DNA from: Carboxylicivirga sp.
GTDB lineage: Bacteria; Bacteroidota; Bacteroidia; Bacteroidales; Marinilabiliaceae
DNA: 64,000 bases
Direction: 5' to 3'
NCBI GenBank assembly: GCA_025210475.1
Contig: JAOARW010000067.1
Coordinates: forward strand, 26,247-90,246
Each line of letters begins with the position of its first letter. Within the stretch, counting starts at the first letter, position 1. The notes beneath the pieces are model-generated. The model saw only the letters and a program-made list of their open reading frames with translations, was not told the DNA's origin and did not search any database. This document shows positions 47,727 through 57,106 of this stretch, piece after piece. Position numbers and translations under genes: made by a program.

Positions 47727-49220
47727 TTAGTCTATTTCGATAGTTTTTATTTTAACCCACTTATTGACTTTATAGCGTTGATCTACAGCTATATTTACAT
47801 CAGGCAATTCGTTTTTATCCCGATTAGTAATTCCTACCGCCAACGTATATTTTCCTTTAGCTAACGTAGCTGGTATGCTTAAGCTCGAAATATAGGTAAG
47901 CGGCTTACCTTTAATCCAGGTCGAAGGCTCTGCATCTTCGATACGAACCTGGTAAGATGTTTGCTTATTTTCATCGAGCAAAGCAAAACTAAGCCCATAC
48001 TTATAGTTCCATTGCGGATTATTATTGGGCAATAATCCAACCCCATAATTCTCCCATGTATGCTTCAGGTTTAGATAACGATTATTCTGCTCTACATCTA
48101 TTTGTGATGGAAATAAGCGATACCCTCCCTGTGCGATGAATCGCTGCACAGCAAGAGGACATTCTTCTATCCACATTTTGGCTTGTAATGGAACGCGCAA
48201 ATCAAAAGTATTGGAATGAAAAGTCAGCGCATCATCTACTCCTTTGGCAAGCGCTTCGGGCCATGAATTCATCGTATAGGCTTTGTCGTTTTCATACCAA
48301 TTGCCCTGCTTTTCACCTGTTGGATCATTTAACCAATAACAGCCTTCTCCTATTAATGGAGAGTTTGGAAAGAAATACTGCTTCACAAGCTCCTTTTCCT
48401 TTTGTCCAAACCAATGGCTTCCCAAACCATCACGTCGTGCCAGAAATTTTCTTTTTTCATAAACCAGATCTTTAGCCAATAAAAAATCGCCTGTTGAAAG
48501 ATTGTAAACCAATAACACCTTTTTAAAGGAAGCCGCATAAAAAGCTGTAATCTGATCGATGACATAAAGCAGATTTTTGGAATCTTTTAAGCTGACTCCA
48601 TGGCCTTCGCCCCAACGGCCAGCACCATACCCATCAATAAAATCAACTTCATCCGGGTTATCAAATCGCTCGCCAAATGCTTTAACAAAAGCACCGAATT
48701 TGTTCAAAAAAACCGGATCGTCGAAATAAGGATTTTTTACTTTTCCATTGTCGCAATCGACCAATTGGTAGTCGGCACCAGCTTCAAACACATACTCGGG
48801 CGTGGCTTGTTGCACCATATCTCTGCTATCGTGAAAAACCCGGAAAGCCAATTTTAGGTTTCGCTTTTTAGCCCCCTCCACAAACTCGATAAAATGCGGA
48901 TCGTGCTCCCAGGCATATTGACCTTCTTCCGGTTCAAAGGCCGACCATAATGCGCGAATGTATAGAATATTGCTTACCTCATCGGCTTTAACAGCATCCA
49001 TCTCCTGCCAAAAACTTTTGACATTTACCCGATCAAATTTTTCCTGAAAATGAGGATATAATTCCCAACCTTCGGAATACATCACCCACCCCATGCATGG
49101 ATTTTTATAAACAGTGGTCGTATCCGGCGAAAAAGTGATGGTTTCAAATCCCTTATTCACAGGCTTGCACGATAATGCCAGGATTACTATACAAACAGGT
49201 ACTATTAGTCTTTTTATCAT
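47727..49220 (-). CDS. DUF4832-type putative glycosidase, lipoprotein
   Basis: The 497-residue lipoprotein (Cys 18 in ILALSCKPV) has a TIM-barrel-like region with NPCMGWVMYSEGW, YIRALWSAFEPEEGQYAW and FIDGYGAGRWGEGHGV, and a C-terminal beta domain of DUF4832 type (about 370-497). Conserved acidic residues in FEPEEG and RWGEGHG sit where clan GH-A enzymes place catalytic Glu residues, so a glycosidase is likely but not shown. It lies between SusD and GH27 in the operon and would act on the same galactose-containing glycan. Confidence 0.7.
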   Translation of the reverse strand: MIKRLIVPVCIVILALSCKPVNKGFETITFSPDTTTVYKNPCMGWVMYSEGWELYPHFQEKFDRVNVKSFWQEMDAVKADEVSNILYIRALWSAFEPEEGQYAWEHDPHFIEFVEGAKKRNLKLAFRVFHDSRDMVQQATPEYVFEAGADYQLVDCDNGKVKNPYFDDPVFLNKFGAFVKAFGERFDNPDEVDFIDGYGAGRWGEGHGVSLKDSKNLLYVIDQITAFYAASFKKVLLVYNLSTGDFLLAKDLVYEKRKFLARRDGLGSHWFGQKEKELVKQYFFPNSPLIGEGCYWLNDPTGEKQGNWYENDKAYTMNSWPEALAKGVDDALTFHSNTFDLRVPLQAKMWIEECPLAVQRFIAQGGYRLFPSQIDVEQNNRYLNLKHTWENYGVGLLPNNNPQWNYKYGLSFALLDENKQTSYQVRIEDAEPSTWIKGKPLTYISSLSIPATLAKGKYTLAVGITNRDKNELPDVNIAVDQRYKVNKWVKIKTIEID

Positions 49221-49234
49221 TGTTGTCCAATTTT

Positions 49235-49263
49235 AAAAAAGCCTGACTTATTAAAGCCAGGCT
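49235..49263 (-). terminator. Hairpin with T-run between susD and enzyme genes
   Basis: On the minus strand AGCCTG pairs with CAGGCT around a 12-nt loop, followed by T6 (49235-49240). It is inside the operon, 28 bp after the susD stop, and should reduce read-through into the DUF4832 and GH27 genes. Confidence 0.65.
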
Positions 49264-49290
49264 AAATTAACTATTTATTCTATTATTAAA

Positions 49291-50760
49291 TTAATAACCA
49301 GGATTTTGTTGAATAGCTCCTTCACTTTCATCAATCGCCTTTTGTGGTAAGGGGAATAATACCATGTGAGGCTGAGCATGTGGCGAACCATCATCAATAG
49401 CTCGCTGAATATATTTTCCATGACGAATCAGGTCATCACGCCGCACGCACTCACACCACAATTCAAAAAGACGTTCATCCAAAATCATTCCTCTAAAAGC
49501 ATCCTTATCACCAAAATCATTAAGGTCGTATGATTCTAATCCGGCTCGATTTCTAACCTGATTGACATACGAGAATGCTTCATCACTTGGACCATCCACT
49601 TCATTGATTGCTTCTGCCAGCGATAAAAGCACATCGGCATATCGGAAAATAATCAAGTCAACTCCATGCTGCCAACCTGTCGCTGCCGGATCTTCGCCAT
49701 ACTTTATTGGAATAGCTCCCAAAGCATCTCTTTTGGTCACTCCGCCATCAGTCGGATAGTCGGCAACCAATACATCAAGGCGTTCATCGTTTAAGTCAAA
49801 CTTGTTATAAGTCTTCCATGGCATTTTATAACCTCCCCACTGAGTCATCTTTTTACCCGTCAGGGATCGGTAATCGCCTGGTAACACATGCGCCAACCAA
49901 CCATTCGTACTTGGCCAGGCATTCATATCACATGGAGAAGCCAAAATAATTTCATTGTTTTGTTCATTATCATTGGTGAAAATATCTTTGTAATCATCGA
50001 CCAATGAAAAGCCCATTTTCTCAATTTGCTTACCGATTATTATGGCCTCATCCCACTCTTTTTGTTTCAAATAGAGCTTTAACAAACCCATTTTACAGGC
50101 AGCTGCTGAATAACGTCCGTAATCATCTCCTGTAAAACGTTCTGGTAATACTGCTGCTGCTTCTTCATAATCCTTAATAATCTGTTGCTTCATCCACTCT
50201 TCGCTAGGTCGAGGATCGGGCTTTGAATTAGGATCACTGGCTTTTTCGTAATCAACAACAATGGAAACTGGTCCATAATAAGTATAAAGAAGGTATGAAT
50301 AGTGGGCCCTAAGTGCCTTCATCTCCGCTATATACTGTTCTCTTAATGCATCATCGATGTTTGCTAAGTTTTTCAACTTTTCCATAACGATTGTGCACTC
50401 TGTTACCTTGGTAATATTGTTGCCATAATGTGCCTCAATATTTCCGCGGAATGCTTCGTAGTTTAATAAAGTCCACTGTTTCCAAGAGCCTCCCCACGAA
50501 ACGACTAGTTCATCTGTTAAGCCCGATTGTTGGAAACGATAGGAGTTCATTGCCGAAGCATATCCCCCTTGCCAACCCGGTAACATACCGGTATAAACCG
50601 CTGTAACAGCTGCTTTTGCATCGCTGGCATTTTGAAAAAAGGAACTACTGGAAAATTGATCAAACACTTCAGGCTCCAAATCACCTTCACACGAGGTCAG
50701 GTTAAGTGAACACAAGGCGATAATCAGCCCCAAAACTATGTTATATTTTAAAGTTTTCAT
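49291..50760 (-). CDS. SusD-family nutrient-binding lipoprotein
   Basis: The 489-residue protein has a lipobox at Cys 24 (LNLTSCEGD), the SusD-like helices (DAKAAVTAVYTGML, MKALRAHYSYLLYTYYGP) and the usual C-terminus (LFPLPQKAIDE...QQNPGY). It lies 11 bp after susC and forms the lid of that receptor. Its ligand is inferred from the GH27 gene to be a galactose-containing oligosaccharide. Confidence 0.95.
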   Translation of the reverse strand: MKTLKYNIVLGLIIALCSLNLTSCEGDLEPEVFDQFSSSSFFQNASDAKAAVTAVYTGMLPGWQGGYASAMNSYRFQQSGLTDELVVSWGGSWKQWTLLNYEAFRGNIEAHYGNNITKVTECTIVMEKLKNLANIDDALREQYIAEMKALRAHYSYLLYTYYGPVSIVVDYEKASDPNSKPDPRPSEEWMKQQIIKDYEEAAAVLPERFTGDDYGRYSAAACKMGLLKLYLKQKEWDEAIIIGKQIEKMGFSLVDDYKDIFTNDNEQNNEIILASPCDMNAWPSTNGWLAHVLPGDYRSLTGKKMTQWGGYKMPWKTYNKFDLNDERLDVLVADYPTDGGVTKRDALGAIPIKYGEDPAATGWQHGVDLIIFRYADVLLSLAEAINEVDGPSDEAFSYVNQVRNRAGLESYDLNDFGDKDAFRGMILDERLFELWCECVRRDDLIRHGKYIQRAIDDGSPHAQPHMVLFPLPQKAIDESEGAIQQNPGY

Positions 50761-50771
50761 TACGTCGATAA

Positions 50772-53700
50772 TTAAAATGTTAAGTTTAAACCAATAACAT
50801 ACGATTTCTGTGGAGGATAGCTTAAAAAGCCTGATACTTCTGGATCAATGCCTGAATAATTGGTAAAAACAAATGGGTTTTGAACATCAAAATACACTCG
50901 GGCAGAAGAGAACAGTGATTTCTCTTTGACTTTTATCGCAGGCAAGGTATATCCCAGTGTAATGTTCTTTACGCGCACAAAAGCACCATCTTCGCGATAG
51001 AAATTCCCGGCAAATCCTCCATATGGACTGGTAATTCCAGAAGGGTTTTTACTATCCTGATTAGCTTCACTCCAGCGGTCAGCTGTTTCGTTTAAAGTAT
51101 TCCATCCAAACTGAAACATTTGATTGTAAGCTTCGGCTTTATCACGATTGTAAAGTACGCGATCCAGCATACCATACATAAACACATTCAGGTCCCAGTT
51201 TTTGTATTCAACAATATTTCCAAATCCAAAAGTATAACCCGGATCCTGCGATGCAAGCAACACATTATCGGCCTGATCCAGCTTGCCATCTGGTTTTCCT
51301 ATCAGGTTTCCATTTTCATCAAAACCATTCAGGTCTTTTACTTTAATCATACCAGGTTGCAAACCGGGCATATGTGCCGGCACCTCTTCTCCCACCTGTA
51401 AAATTCCGTCTGTTTCATAGCCATAAATCGCTCTGATTTCGCCATGCGGATCAACATATCTGGGCAAGGTTTTCATCACTTCAGGACTACGTTCCAACCA
51501 GGTATCTTTGTAATGTGCCATGTTAAAATTCGTTTGCCACTTAAATGATCCCCGATGAATATTGGTTGTGTTTAAGGTCAATTCCCAACCTCTACTCCTG
51601 GTTTTCCCAACATTGGCCGCCACTTCACCAACAACTGAATGAGTTGGCATCGGGTTTTTGCTTAGAAGATCTGAAATGGTTTTGTTGAACCATTCAATGG
51701 TACCCGAAACTTTACCATCAATTATTGCGAAATCAACACCCAGGTTAATTTCTCTGGCTGTTTCCCAGGTTAAATCAGGATTAGCCAACTGACTTAGGTA
51801 CACCCCCTTATATTCCTTTTTACCAAAGACATAATTTCTGCCCGGCGTGTAATAAGAAAAAGCATTTCCTTTTATGTTACTATTACCTGTTGATCCGTAA
51901 CTAGCTCTTAATTTTAAATTATACAACCAATTAACATCTTCGAGGAATGGTTCGTTTTTTATTTTCCAACCAATGGAAGCCGATGGGAACCAACCATACT
52001 TTTTATTCTCAGCAAACTTTGAAGCACCGTCGCGACGAATAGAGGCAGTAATTAGATACTTGTTGTTAATTGAGTATCTGGCGCGAGCCGTATACGACGC
52101 CCAAACTTCTTTCCAACGACTTGACCCTACCGATGGTTTTTCCGATTCGCCAAGTCCCAGGTTGTTATACAGAAAATTGTCTGTTAGAAAATCTTTATTT
52201 CCTGCTGATAAATGATCGCCTTCGGCCACTTGATACGAATAAACAAATACGGCATCTAAAGAATGACCTTCAAACAATTCATTGTTATAATTAACAGATA
52301 TTTCACTCAACTTGATTTCTGTTTGATTCTCGCGAATATCAGCCTCTCCATTGGAGTTTTGACCATAAAGTGTGCTCTTCGGCAAGTAGGACGAACGACG
52401 GATATTGGAATAGTCATAACTATATTTTCCCTGAACACTTAAGCCTTCCATGATATCATATTTCAGATAAGTTGTTCCGAGGAATCGACGATTTAATGAG
52501 TGATCTGTAATCTCTCTGAACGAAAGCGGATTGGGTGCATTTGAATATTCCGGATTTAGTGGATAGTTCCCATCTTCATCAATTAATGGAATTGTTGGCG
52601 GATGATAAAAAGCCGACAAAATAACACCTGCATCCTGAAACTGTCCACCTCCAACAGCTGCATTATCATAATCTTCTCTGGCCGTTGTCATGTTTAAACC
52701 AAAAGTAACTTTCTCACCAATCTTCTGGTCTAAATTCGTTCTCAGGCTAAACTTCTCCAGGCCAGAATTAATCAATACTCCCTTTTGCTTAGTGTAGTTA
52801 CCCGACACAAAATAAGTCGTATGATCTGTTCCGCCAGACATTGAAAGGTTATGAATTTGCATAAATCCATCGCGCTGAACTTCATCCAATGCACTTCCAT
52901 AATCTTTTGCCTCGGCTATTTCTGCATCGCTGTAACGTGGCGAATAGGGTGGCATATTATCAGGATTATCGCCATAAATACCTAATCCATGCTTGGCATT
53001 ATATGATTCCCGTTCCCAATCATTACGGTTGATCATATACTCCTTTTCGGTATAAATATCGTAGAAGCCGAAGGGCTTTTGAAAGGCGTGGCTCATATCG
53101 TAGCTAATCGAAGGCTTTCCTTTTTTACCCTTTTTAGTGGTGATTAGAATTACACCTGCCCCGGCTCGTGCACCATAGATAGCTGCCGAGCTGGCATCCT
53201 TTAATACTTCGATTGACTCTATATCGCTGGGGTTGATAAAACTTAGAGGGGAACGATCGACTCCGCCATAAACAGTTCCGCTGCCCGGATCTGAAGCTCC
53301 GCCATTAACCGGCACACCATCTACCACATAAAGAACGCCCGACGACGCAAATGATGCATTACCCCGAATTTGTATGTTTACGGCCGATCCTGGCTGACCA
53401 CTTTTTTGCATGGCAATCAGTCCTGCTGCCCGTCCACCTAATACCTGATCAATGGAAGTGGCCGTTGTTTTTACAATCTCGTCAGTAGCAACAGACGAAA
53501 TTGCACCTGTTAAATCACTCTTTTTCGCCACACCATAACCAATGGCTACAACTTCATCTAAACTAATGGCATCTTCCAGAAGTGTGATATTGATTGAACT
53601 GCGACCTGCAGTTTGTATTTCCAGTGTTGTAAATCCAATAAAAGAAAAAACAAGTACCGATTCTTCAGATATCGCTTTAATTTCATAAGAGCCATCAATA

Positions 53701-54185
53701 CCCGTGATCACCCCATTCTGCATATGCTCTTTTTCATACACATTCACTCCAGGTAATGGTTCTCCAAGTTTGTCAGTCACCTTTCCTTTTATAATTCTGG
53801 TATTATCTGCCTGTTGCAAACCATCATCACTTTTGGTGATAACAATATGCCGATCCATAATCACAAAGCCATTGCTCGTTCCCTTAAACAGCTCATCCAG
53901 AACCTGATCAATTGTGCTTTCTTTTGAATCAATGGTCACCTTTCTCTTCAAATCAACCAATTCATCGTGGTATAGAATTGCAAACTCACTGCTTTTCTCG
54001 ATTTGCTCCAACACAGACTCTACAGTTCCATTGGTAACCTGAATCGATAATTTTTTCTTTTGTGCAAAAGTCGTTGCATGCACTTGAAACAATGATATGA
54101 GCATCAAAATTGCCGTTATCTTCATAATCAAGAAGTATTTTCGCATATATCGACCATATATGCCTTTTAAAACTCTTTTTTTCAT
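50772..54185 (-). CDS. SusC-family TonB-dependent receptor with STN signalling domain
   Basis: The 1137-residue outer-membrane receptor has a signal region (to about 42), an STN domain (VESVLEQIEKSSEFAILYHD; about 46-118), a CarboxypepD_reg-like domain (about 130-205), the TonB-box-like DEVVAIGYG, a plug (VVDGVPVNGG, GARAGAGVILITTK) and a long barrel that ends YVIGLNLTF. The STN domain matches its FecR partner encoded just upstream. An internal ATG at residue 14 is an alternative start. The gene is intact. Confidence 0.96.
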   Translation of the reverse strand: MKKRVLKGIYGRYMRKYFLIMKITAILMLISLFQVHATTFAQKKKLSIQVTNGTVESVLEQIEKSSEFAILYHDELVDLKRKVTIDSKESTIDQVLDELFKGTSNGFVIMDRHIVITKSDDGLQQADNTRIIKGKVTDKLGEPLPGVNVYEKEHMQNGVITGIDGSYEIKAISEESVLVFSFIGFTTLEIQTAGRSSINITLLEDAISLDEVVAIGYGVAKKSDLTGAISSVATDEIVKTTATSIDQVLGGRAAGLIAMQKSGQPGSAVNIQIRGNASFASSGVLYVVDGVPVNGGASDPGSGTVYGGVDRSPLSFINPSDIESIEVLKDASSAAIYGARAGAGVILITTKKGKKGKPSISYDMSHAFQKPFGFYDIYTEKEYMINRNDWERESYNAKHGLGIYGDNPDNMPPYSPRYSDAEIAEAKDYGSALDEVQRDGFMQIHNLSMSGGTDHTTYFVSGNYTKQKGVLINSGLEKFSLRTNLDQKIGEKVTFGLNMTTAREDYDNAAVGGGQFQDAGVILSAFYHPPTIPLIDEDGNYPLNPEYSNAPNPLSFREITDHSLNRRFLGTTYLKYDIMEGLSVQGKYSYDYSNIRRSSYLPKSTLYGQNSNGEADIRENQTEIKLSEISVNYNNELFEGHSLDAVFVYSYQVAEGDHLSAGNKDFLTDNFLYNNLGLGESEKPSVGSSRWKEVWASYTARARYSINNKYLITASIRRDGASKFAENKKYGWFPSASIGWKIKNEPFLEDVNWLYNLKLRASYGSTGNSNIKGNAFSYYTPGRNYVFGKKEYKGVYLSQLANPDLTWETAREINLGVDFAIIDGKVSGTIEWFNKTISDLLSKNPMPTHSVVGEVAANVGKTRSRGWELTLNTTNIHRGSFKWQTNFNMAHYKDTWLERSPEVMKTLPRYVDPHGEIRAIYGYETDGILQVGEEVPAHMPGLQPGMIKVKDLNGFDENGNLIGKPDGKLDQADNVLLASQDPGYTFGFGNIVEYKNWDLNVFMYGMLDRVLYNRDKAEAYNQMFQFGWNTLNETADRWSEANQDSKNPSGITSPYGGFAGNFYREDGAFVRVKNITLGYTLPAIKVKEKSLFSSARVYFDVQNPFVFTNYSGIDPEVSGFLSYPPQKSYVIGLNLTF

Positions 54186-54198
54186 AAATTTGAATTGT

Positions 54199-54265
54199 TA
54201 AATGTTTGTACTCGTTTACTACATTTTCAGATCCGGGCGGATGTTGGCGCACTCCCCGGATTTTT
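54199..54265 (+). ncRNA. Predicted cis-antisense PUL RNA, copy 3
   Basis: TAAATTTG (54185-54192) on the plus strand overlaps the susC start codon. Downstream, ATCCGGG (54231-54237) pairs with CCCGGAT (54255-54261) and T5 follows. The predicted size is about 67 nt. This copy differs from the other two: the upstream hairpin is weak (AAATGT/ACATTT), the terminator loop is long, and the motif appears as TTGGCG on this strand. It ends 33 bp before the fecR stop. Confidence 0.5.
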
Positions 54266-54297
54266 CATTTGTATTAGCTGTTACATAAGCGTCTATT

Positions 54298-55278
54298 TTA
54301 TTTCGACTTGTACTTTATTTCAATGGTGCGTTTTCCTGCTGTATAATCAAAAGGCAAGGTCAGCTTTAATAAATCCAACACTTCCCAAACGGTTTGATCC
54401 TTAAAGAATTTACCCGTAAAACGAACGTCTTTTAAACGTTCACTGCTTAATACTATTTTAACACCATACCACCTTTCAATTTGTTGTATCAGCTCTTCAA
54501 AACCAATATTCTTAAAATAATGAACTCCATCTTTCCAGCATACGTCTATATCATTATCTATATTGAACAATGCAATCTCTTGCGTACTATGGTTTAAAAC
54601 AGATTGTTGATTTGGTTTCAAGGCAATTAATTCTTCATCGTTTGGTAAATAAACCGATACTTTTCCATGTAGCAAGGTGGTTATTGATCGATCAGAGCCA
54701 TCATACGCCTTGACATTAAAACCGGTTCCAAACACCTTTACCGTTTGGTACTTCGATTCTACTTCAAACGGATAATCAGGATCTTTGACCACATCAAAAA
54801 AAGCCTCCCCGTTTAATCTCGTTTTTCGGTTGAAAGCTGAATAGTTAGCCGGATAAGAAAAGTGCGTTTCTGAGTTAAGATTAACCTTTGTACCATCCGC
54901 TAAAGTTAATGTGGTTTGCTCACCTTTGGGGACATATATTTTATGCCAGGCCACATCCAAATCCTGATTTGAAGCCTGGTTAAAATACTGGTAGGAAATT
55001 AAAATTGTCAACAACACAACTGCCGCATATCTGAACGCCGCATATAAATTTCTTTTAACAGATTTCGTCTTTCTAATTTTTACTGCGGTATTGCTCCACT
55101 CCTTGTTCACATCGTACTCTTTCTCGAAAGCAAAATGCTCTGATTCCTCCCACAGTTTGTATGCGGACTCATATACCTCTTTATGTTCTGCCGATTCAGA
55201 AATAAGCTCCTCAAACTGTTTAATTTCTTCATCAGTAGCATTTTTAGTAATATATCTGGCAAGTAAATCCCAATTCAT
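54298..55278 (-). CDS. FecR-family anti-sigma factor
   Basis: The 326-residue inner-membrane protein has a cytoplasmic N-terminus (LLARYITKNATDEEIKQFEE), one membrane segment at about 83-102, the periplasmic FecR domain (LADGTKVNLNSETHFSYP, GEAFFDVVKDPDYPF, VFGTGFNVKAY) and a C-terminal DUF4974-like domain (about 250-322). It works between the ECF sigma factor encoded 61 bp upstream and the SusC receptor encoded downstream. Confidence 0.93.
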   Translation of the reverse strand: MNWDLLARYITKNATDEEIKQFEELISESAEHKEVYESAYKLWEESEHFAFEKEYDVNKEWSNTAVKIRKTKSVKRNLYAAFRYAAVVLLTILISYQYFNQASNQDLDVAWHKIYVPKGEQTTLTLADGTKVNLNSETHFSYPANYSAFNRKTRLNGEAFFDVVKDPDYPFEVESKYQTVKVFGTGFNVKAYDGSDRSITTLLHGKVSVYLPNDEELIALKPNQQSVLNHSTQEIALFNIDNDIDVCWKDGVHYFKNIGFEELIQQIERWYGVKIVLSSERLKDVRFTGKFFKDQTVWEVLDLLKLTLPFDYTAGKRTIEIKYKSK

Positions 55279-55339
55279 CGTTCTGCTTTTATGAAATTTA
55301 TAATTAAGAGTCAGAAAAAGCCGGGTACCCTAAACTCTC

Positions 55340-55882
55340 TTAGAAAAAATATAAAATAAACAATATCGACTCATGTAAGATCCTGATCGCCTTTGAAATA
55401 TGATACTCAACATTCTTTTTCGAAACATCTAATTCCTTCGATATTTCATCATAAGTCATTTTTTCGAAGCGACTGAGTTTAAAATAGGTTCGTGTTTTAT
55501 CCGGCAAGTTTTCAATGGCTCGATATATTTGCTCCCTAAATTCAATTAACTCCATCTCTGAACCAAAGTTCTCAATCGTATTAAAACTGAGATCGGCAAG
55601 TTGTTGCTTTTCCTTTAGTTTTCGTTGAGCAGCTTTTATAGCATTATTTCTGATTGAAATAAACAGGTAAGATTTTATAGATTGTTTTATCTGAAGATTG
55701 CGGCGATTCACCCATAAGCCAACAAAAAGCTCTTGTACTACTTCCTTGGCTAAATCCGTATCTCCAACAATGGAATTGGCATATGAAGTAAGCATCAATG
55801 CATATTCCTTAAACAATAGTTCAAATGCCATTTCATCGCCATCTTTTAAGCGGGATATTATTATAACTTCATTTAATTCCAT
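55340..55882 (-). CDS. ECF RNA polymerase sigma factor
   Basis: The 180-residue sigma factor has region 2 at about 18-82 (FELLFKEYALMLTSYANSI, AKEVVQELFVGLW, SYLFISIRNNAIKAAQ) and region 4 at about 120-172 (DKTRTYFKLSRFEKMTYDEI, DVSKKNVEYHISKA). It heads the third PUL. The short hydrophobic C-terminus (LHESILFILYFF) is common in this group. Confidence 0.92.
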   Translation of the reverse strand: MELNEVIIISRLKDGDEMAFELLFKEYALMLTSYANSIVGDTDLAKEVVQELFVGLWVNRRNLQIKQSIKSYLFISIRNNAIKAAQRKLKEKQQLADLSFNTIENFGSEMELIEFREQIYRAIENLPDKTRTYFKLSRFEKMTYDEISKELDVSKKNVEYHISKAIRILHESILFILYFF

Positions 55883-56376
55883 TACTTAACTAAATCAACT
55901 GGTATAAATGCAACTATTCATTTTTACATCACAACTTATTTCTACTATTCTAATAATTGAAAAAACTCTCTGAATTAAATGTTTAAGGTTAAAAACAGCC
56001 GGCGACATTTACAATATAATAAAAACAATCATTACTCTCTATTCTTTTTCTTTATACATCCCCATGATTGAATAAGAGTTTAAAATTGAGGTCTACCCTA
56101 AAAATTGAGGCAAATAAAACTGAAAAATATTCATCCGATGTGGCATTACATGTTTATTCTCCTCTTTAACTGAAAGGCACAAATGAAGATAAAAAAATTA
56201 AAGCATGATAATGATGTCGACCTTATTCCTGTAATTTTTGCCATATTATTAAAGAATAATGGCAGAAATTTGAACAATTTTAATGCTAATTCAAGATTTA
56301 ATGAATAATAAGCGTATTTTTAAAATGTAAATAACTACTATTGTATTTTATTAGACAGTGATATAAATAAATTTGA
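55883..56376. other. Intergenic region upstream of the cold-shock gene
   Basis: This 494-bp AT-rich stretch holds the promoter of the ECF sigma gene (minus) and a long leader for the cold-shock gene (plus). An imperfect stem TGCCATATTATT/AATAATGGCA is at 56239-56264. TAAATTTG at 56368-56375 lies against the ATG and is too close to serve as a normal -7 element. No ORF is convincing. Confidence 0.5.
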
Positions 56377-56823
56377 ATGCCAAAACCGCAACAATCATTT
56401 AGTAAGAAAGATAAAGAGACGAAACGTCTGAAGAAAAGACAGGAGAAGCAAAAAAGACTTGAGGAACGAAGAGCTAATGCCAAAGGTTCATCGCTTGATG
56501 ACATGATTGCGTACGTGGATGAGTTTGGAAATATCACAGATACTCCACCCGATCCGGCTAAAAAAGAAAAAGTTGAAGCCGAAAACATCGACATAAGTAT
56601 TCCGAAAAAAGAAGACATTGAAGTAGATTCGGTTCGAAAAGGAAGGGTTGCATTTTTTAATACATCCAAAGGATTTGGGTTTATTACCGAACTGGAAACA
56701 CAAGAAAAGTATTTTGTGCATGTAAACGGTTTAACGGAAGAGGTTGCTGAAAATGACAAAGTAAGCTTTGAACTTGAACAGGGTAAAAAAGGCCTTAATG
56801 CCGTTAATGTCAAGAAAATTTAA
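56377..56823 (+). CDS. Cold-shock-domain protein with charged N-terminal extension
   Basis: The 148-residue protein has a C-terminal cold-shock domain (about 86-148) with RNP1 (KGFGFI) and RNP2 (YFVHV), which binds single-stranded RNA and DNA. Residues 1-85 form a very basic then acidic extension (KKDKETKRLKKRQEKQKRLEERR is the basic part, here split by its KR-rich helix) not found in CspA. This form is common in Bacteroidota. The following gene is an RNA helicase, a frequent partner in cold adaptation and RNA unwinding. Confidence 0.92.
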   Translation: MPKPQQSFSKKDKETKRLKKRQEKQKRLEERRANAKGSSLDDMIAYVDEFGNITDTPPDPAKKEKVEAENIDISIPKKEDIEVDSVRKGRVAFFNTSKGFGFITELETQEKYFVHVNGLTEEVAENDKVSFELEQGKKGLNAVNVKKI

Positions 56824-56861
56824 CACACCACGCCTTATTAACTCTAAATAGAGATCATTTT

Positions 56862-57016
56862 TTAATATTGGTTATTCAGGCTTTGCCGGAGTTGTATAAT
56901 GGATTTGTGATAACTGTAAATCTGAATATACTACACCAGCTGCATAATAGCGGGCAAAGTAATGTCTGTATTTCATAGTCATGTGCTTATGAATGATTTG
57001 GGATAACCAATATTAA
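56862..57016. repeat. 155-bp stretch bounded by a perfect 14-bp inverted repeat
   Basis: TTAATATTGGTTAT (56862-56875) and ATAACCAATATTAA (57003-57016) are perfect inverted copies, 127 bp apart, upstream of the helicase gene. This could be a small non-autonomous mobile element or the closing stem of a structured helicase leader. Confidence 0.6.
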
Positions 57017-57017
57017 T

Positions 57018-57040
57018 TCCTGATGGATTATTAATCAGGA
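57018..57040 (+). promoter_or_regulatory. Leader hairpin of the helicase gene
   Basis: TCCTGAT (57018-57024) pairs with ATCAGGA (57034-57040) about 66 bp before the helicase ATG, with no T-run after it. It may be part of a leader structure. Confidence 0.4.
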
Positions 57041-57106
57041 GCAACAAATAATTTGCTCAAGCAATTTTACTTGCTAAAACAACAAAGAGCAAAACGCAAC
57101 AAACAA

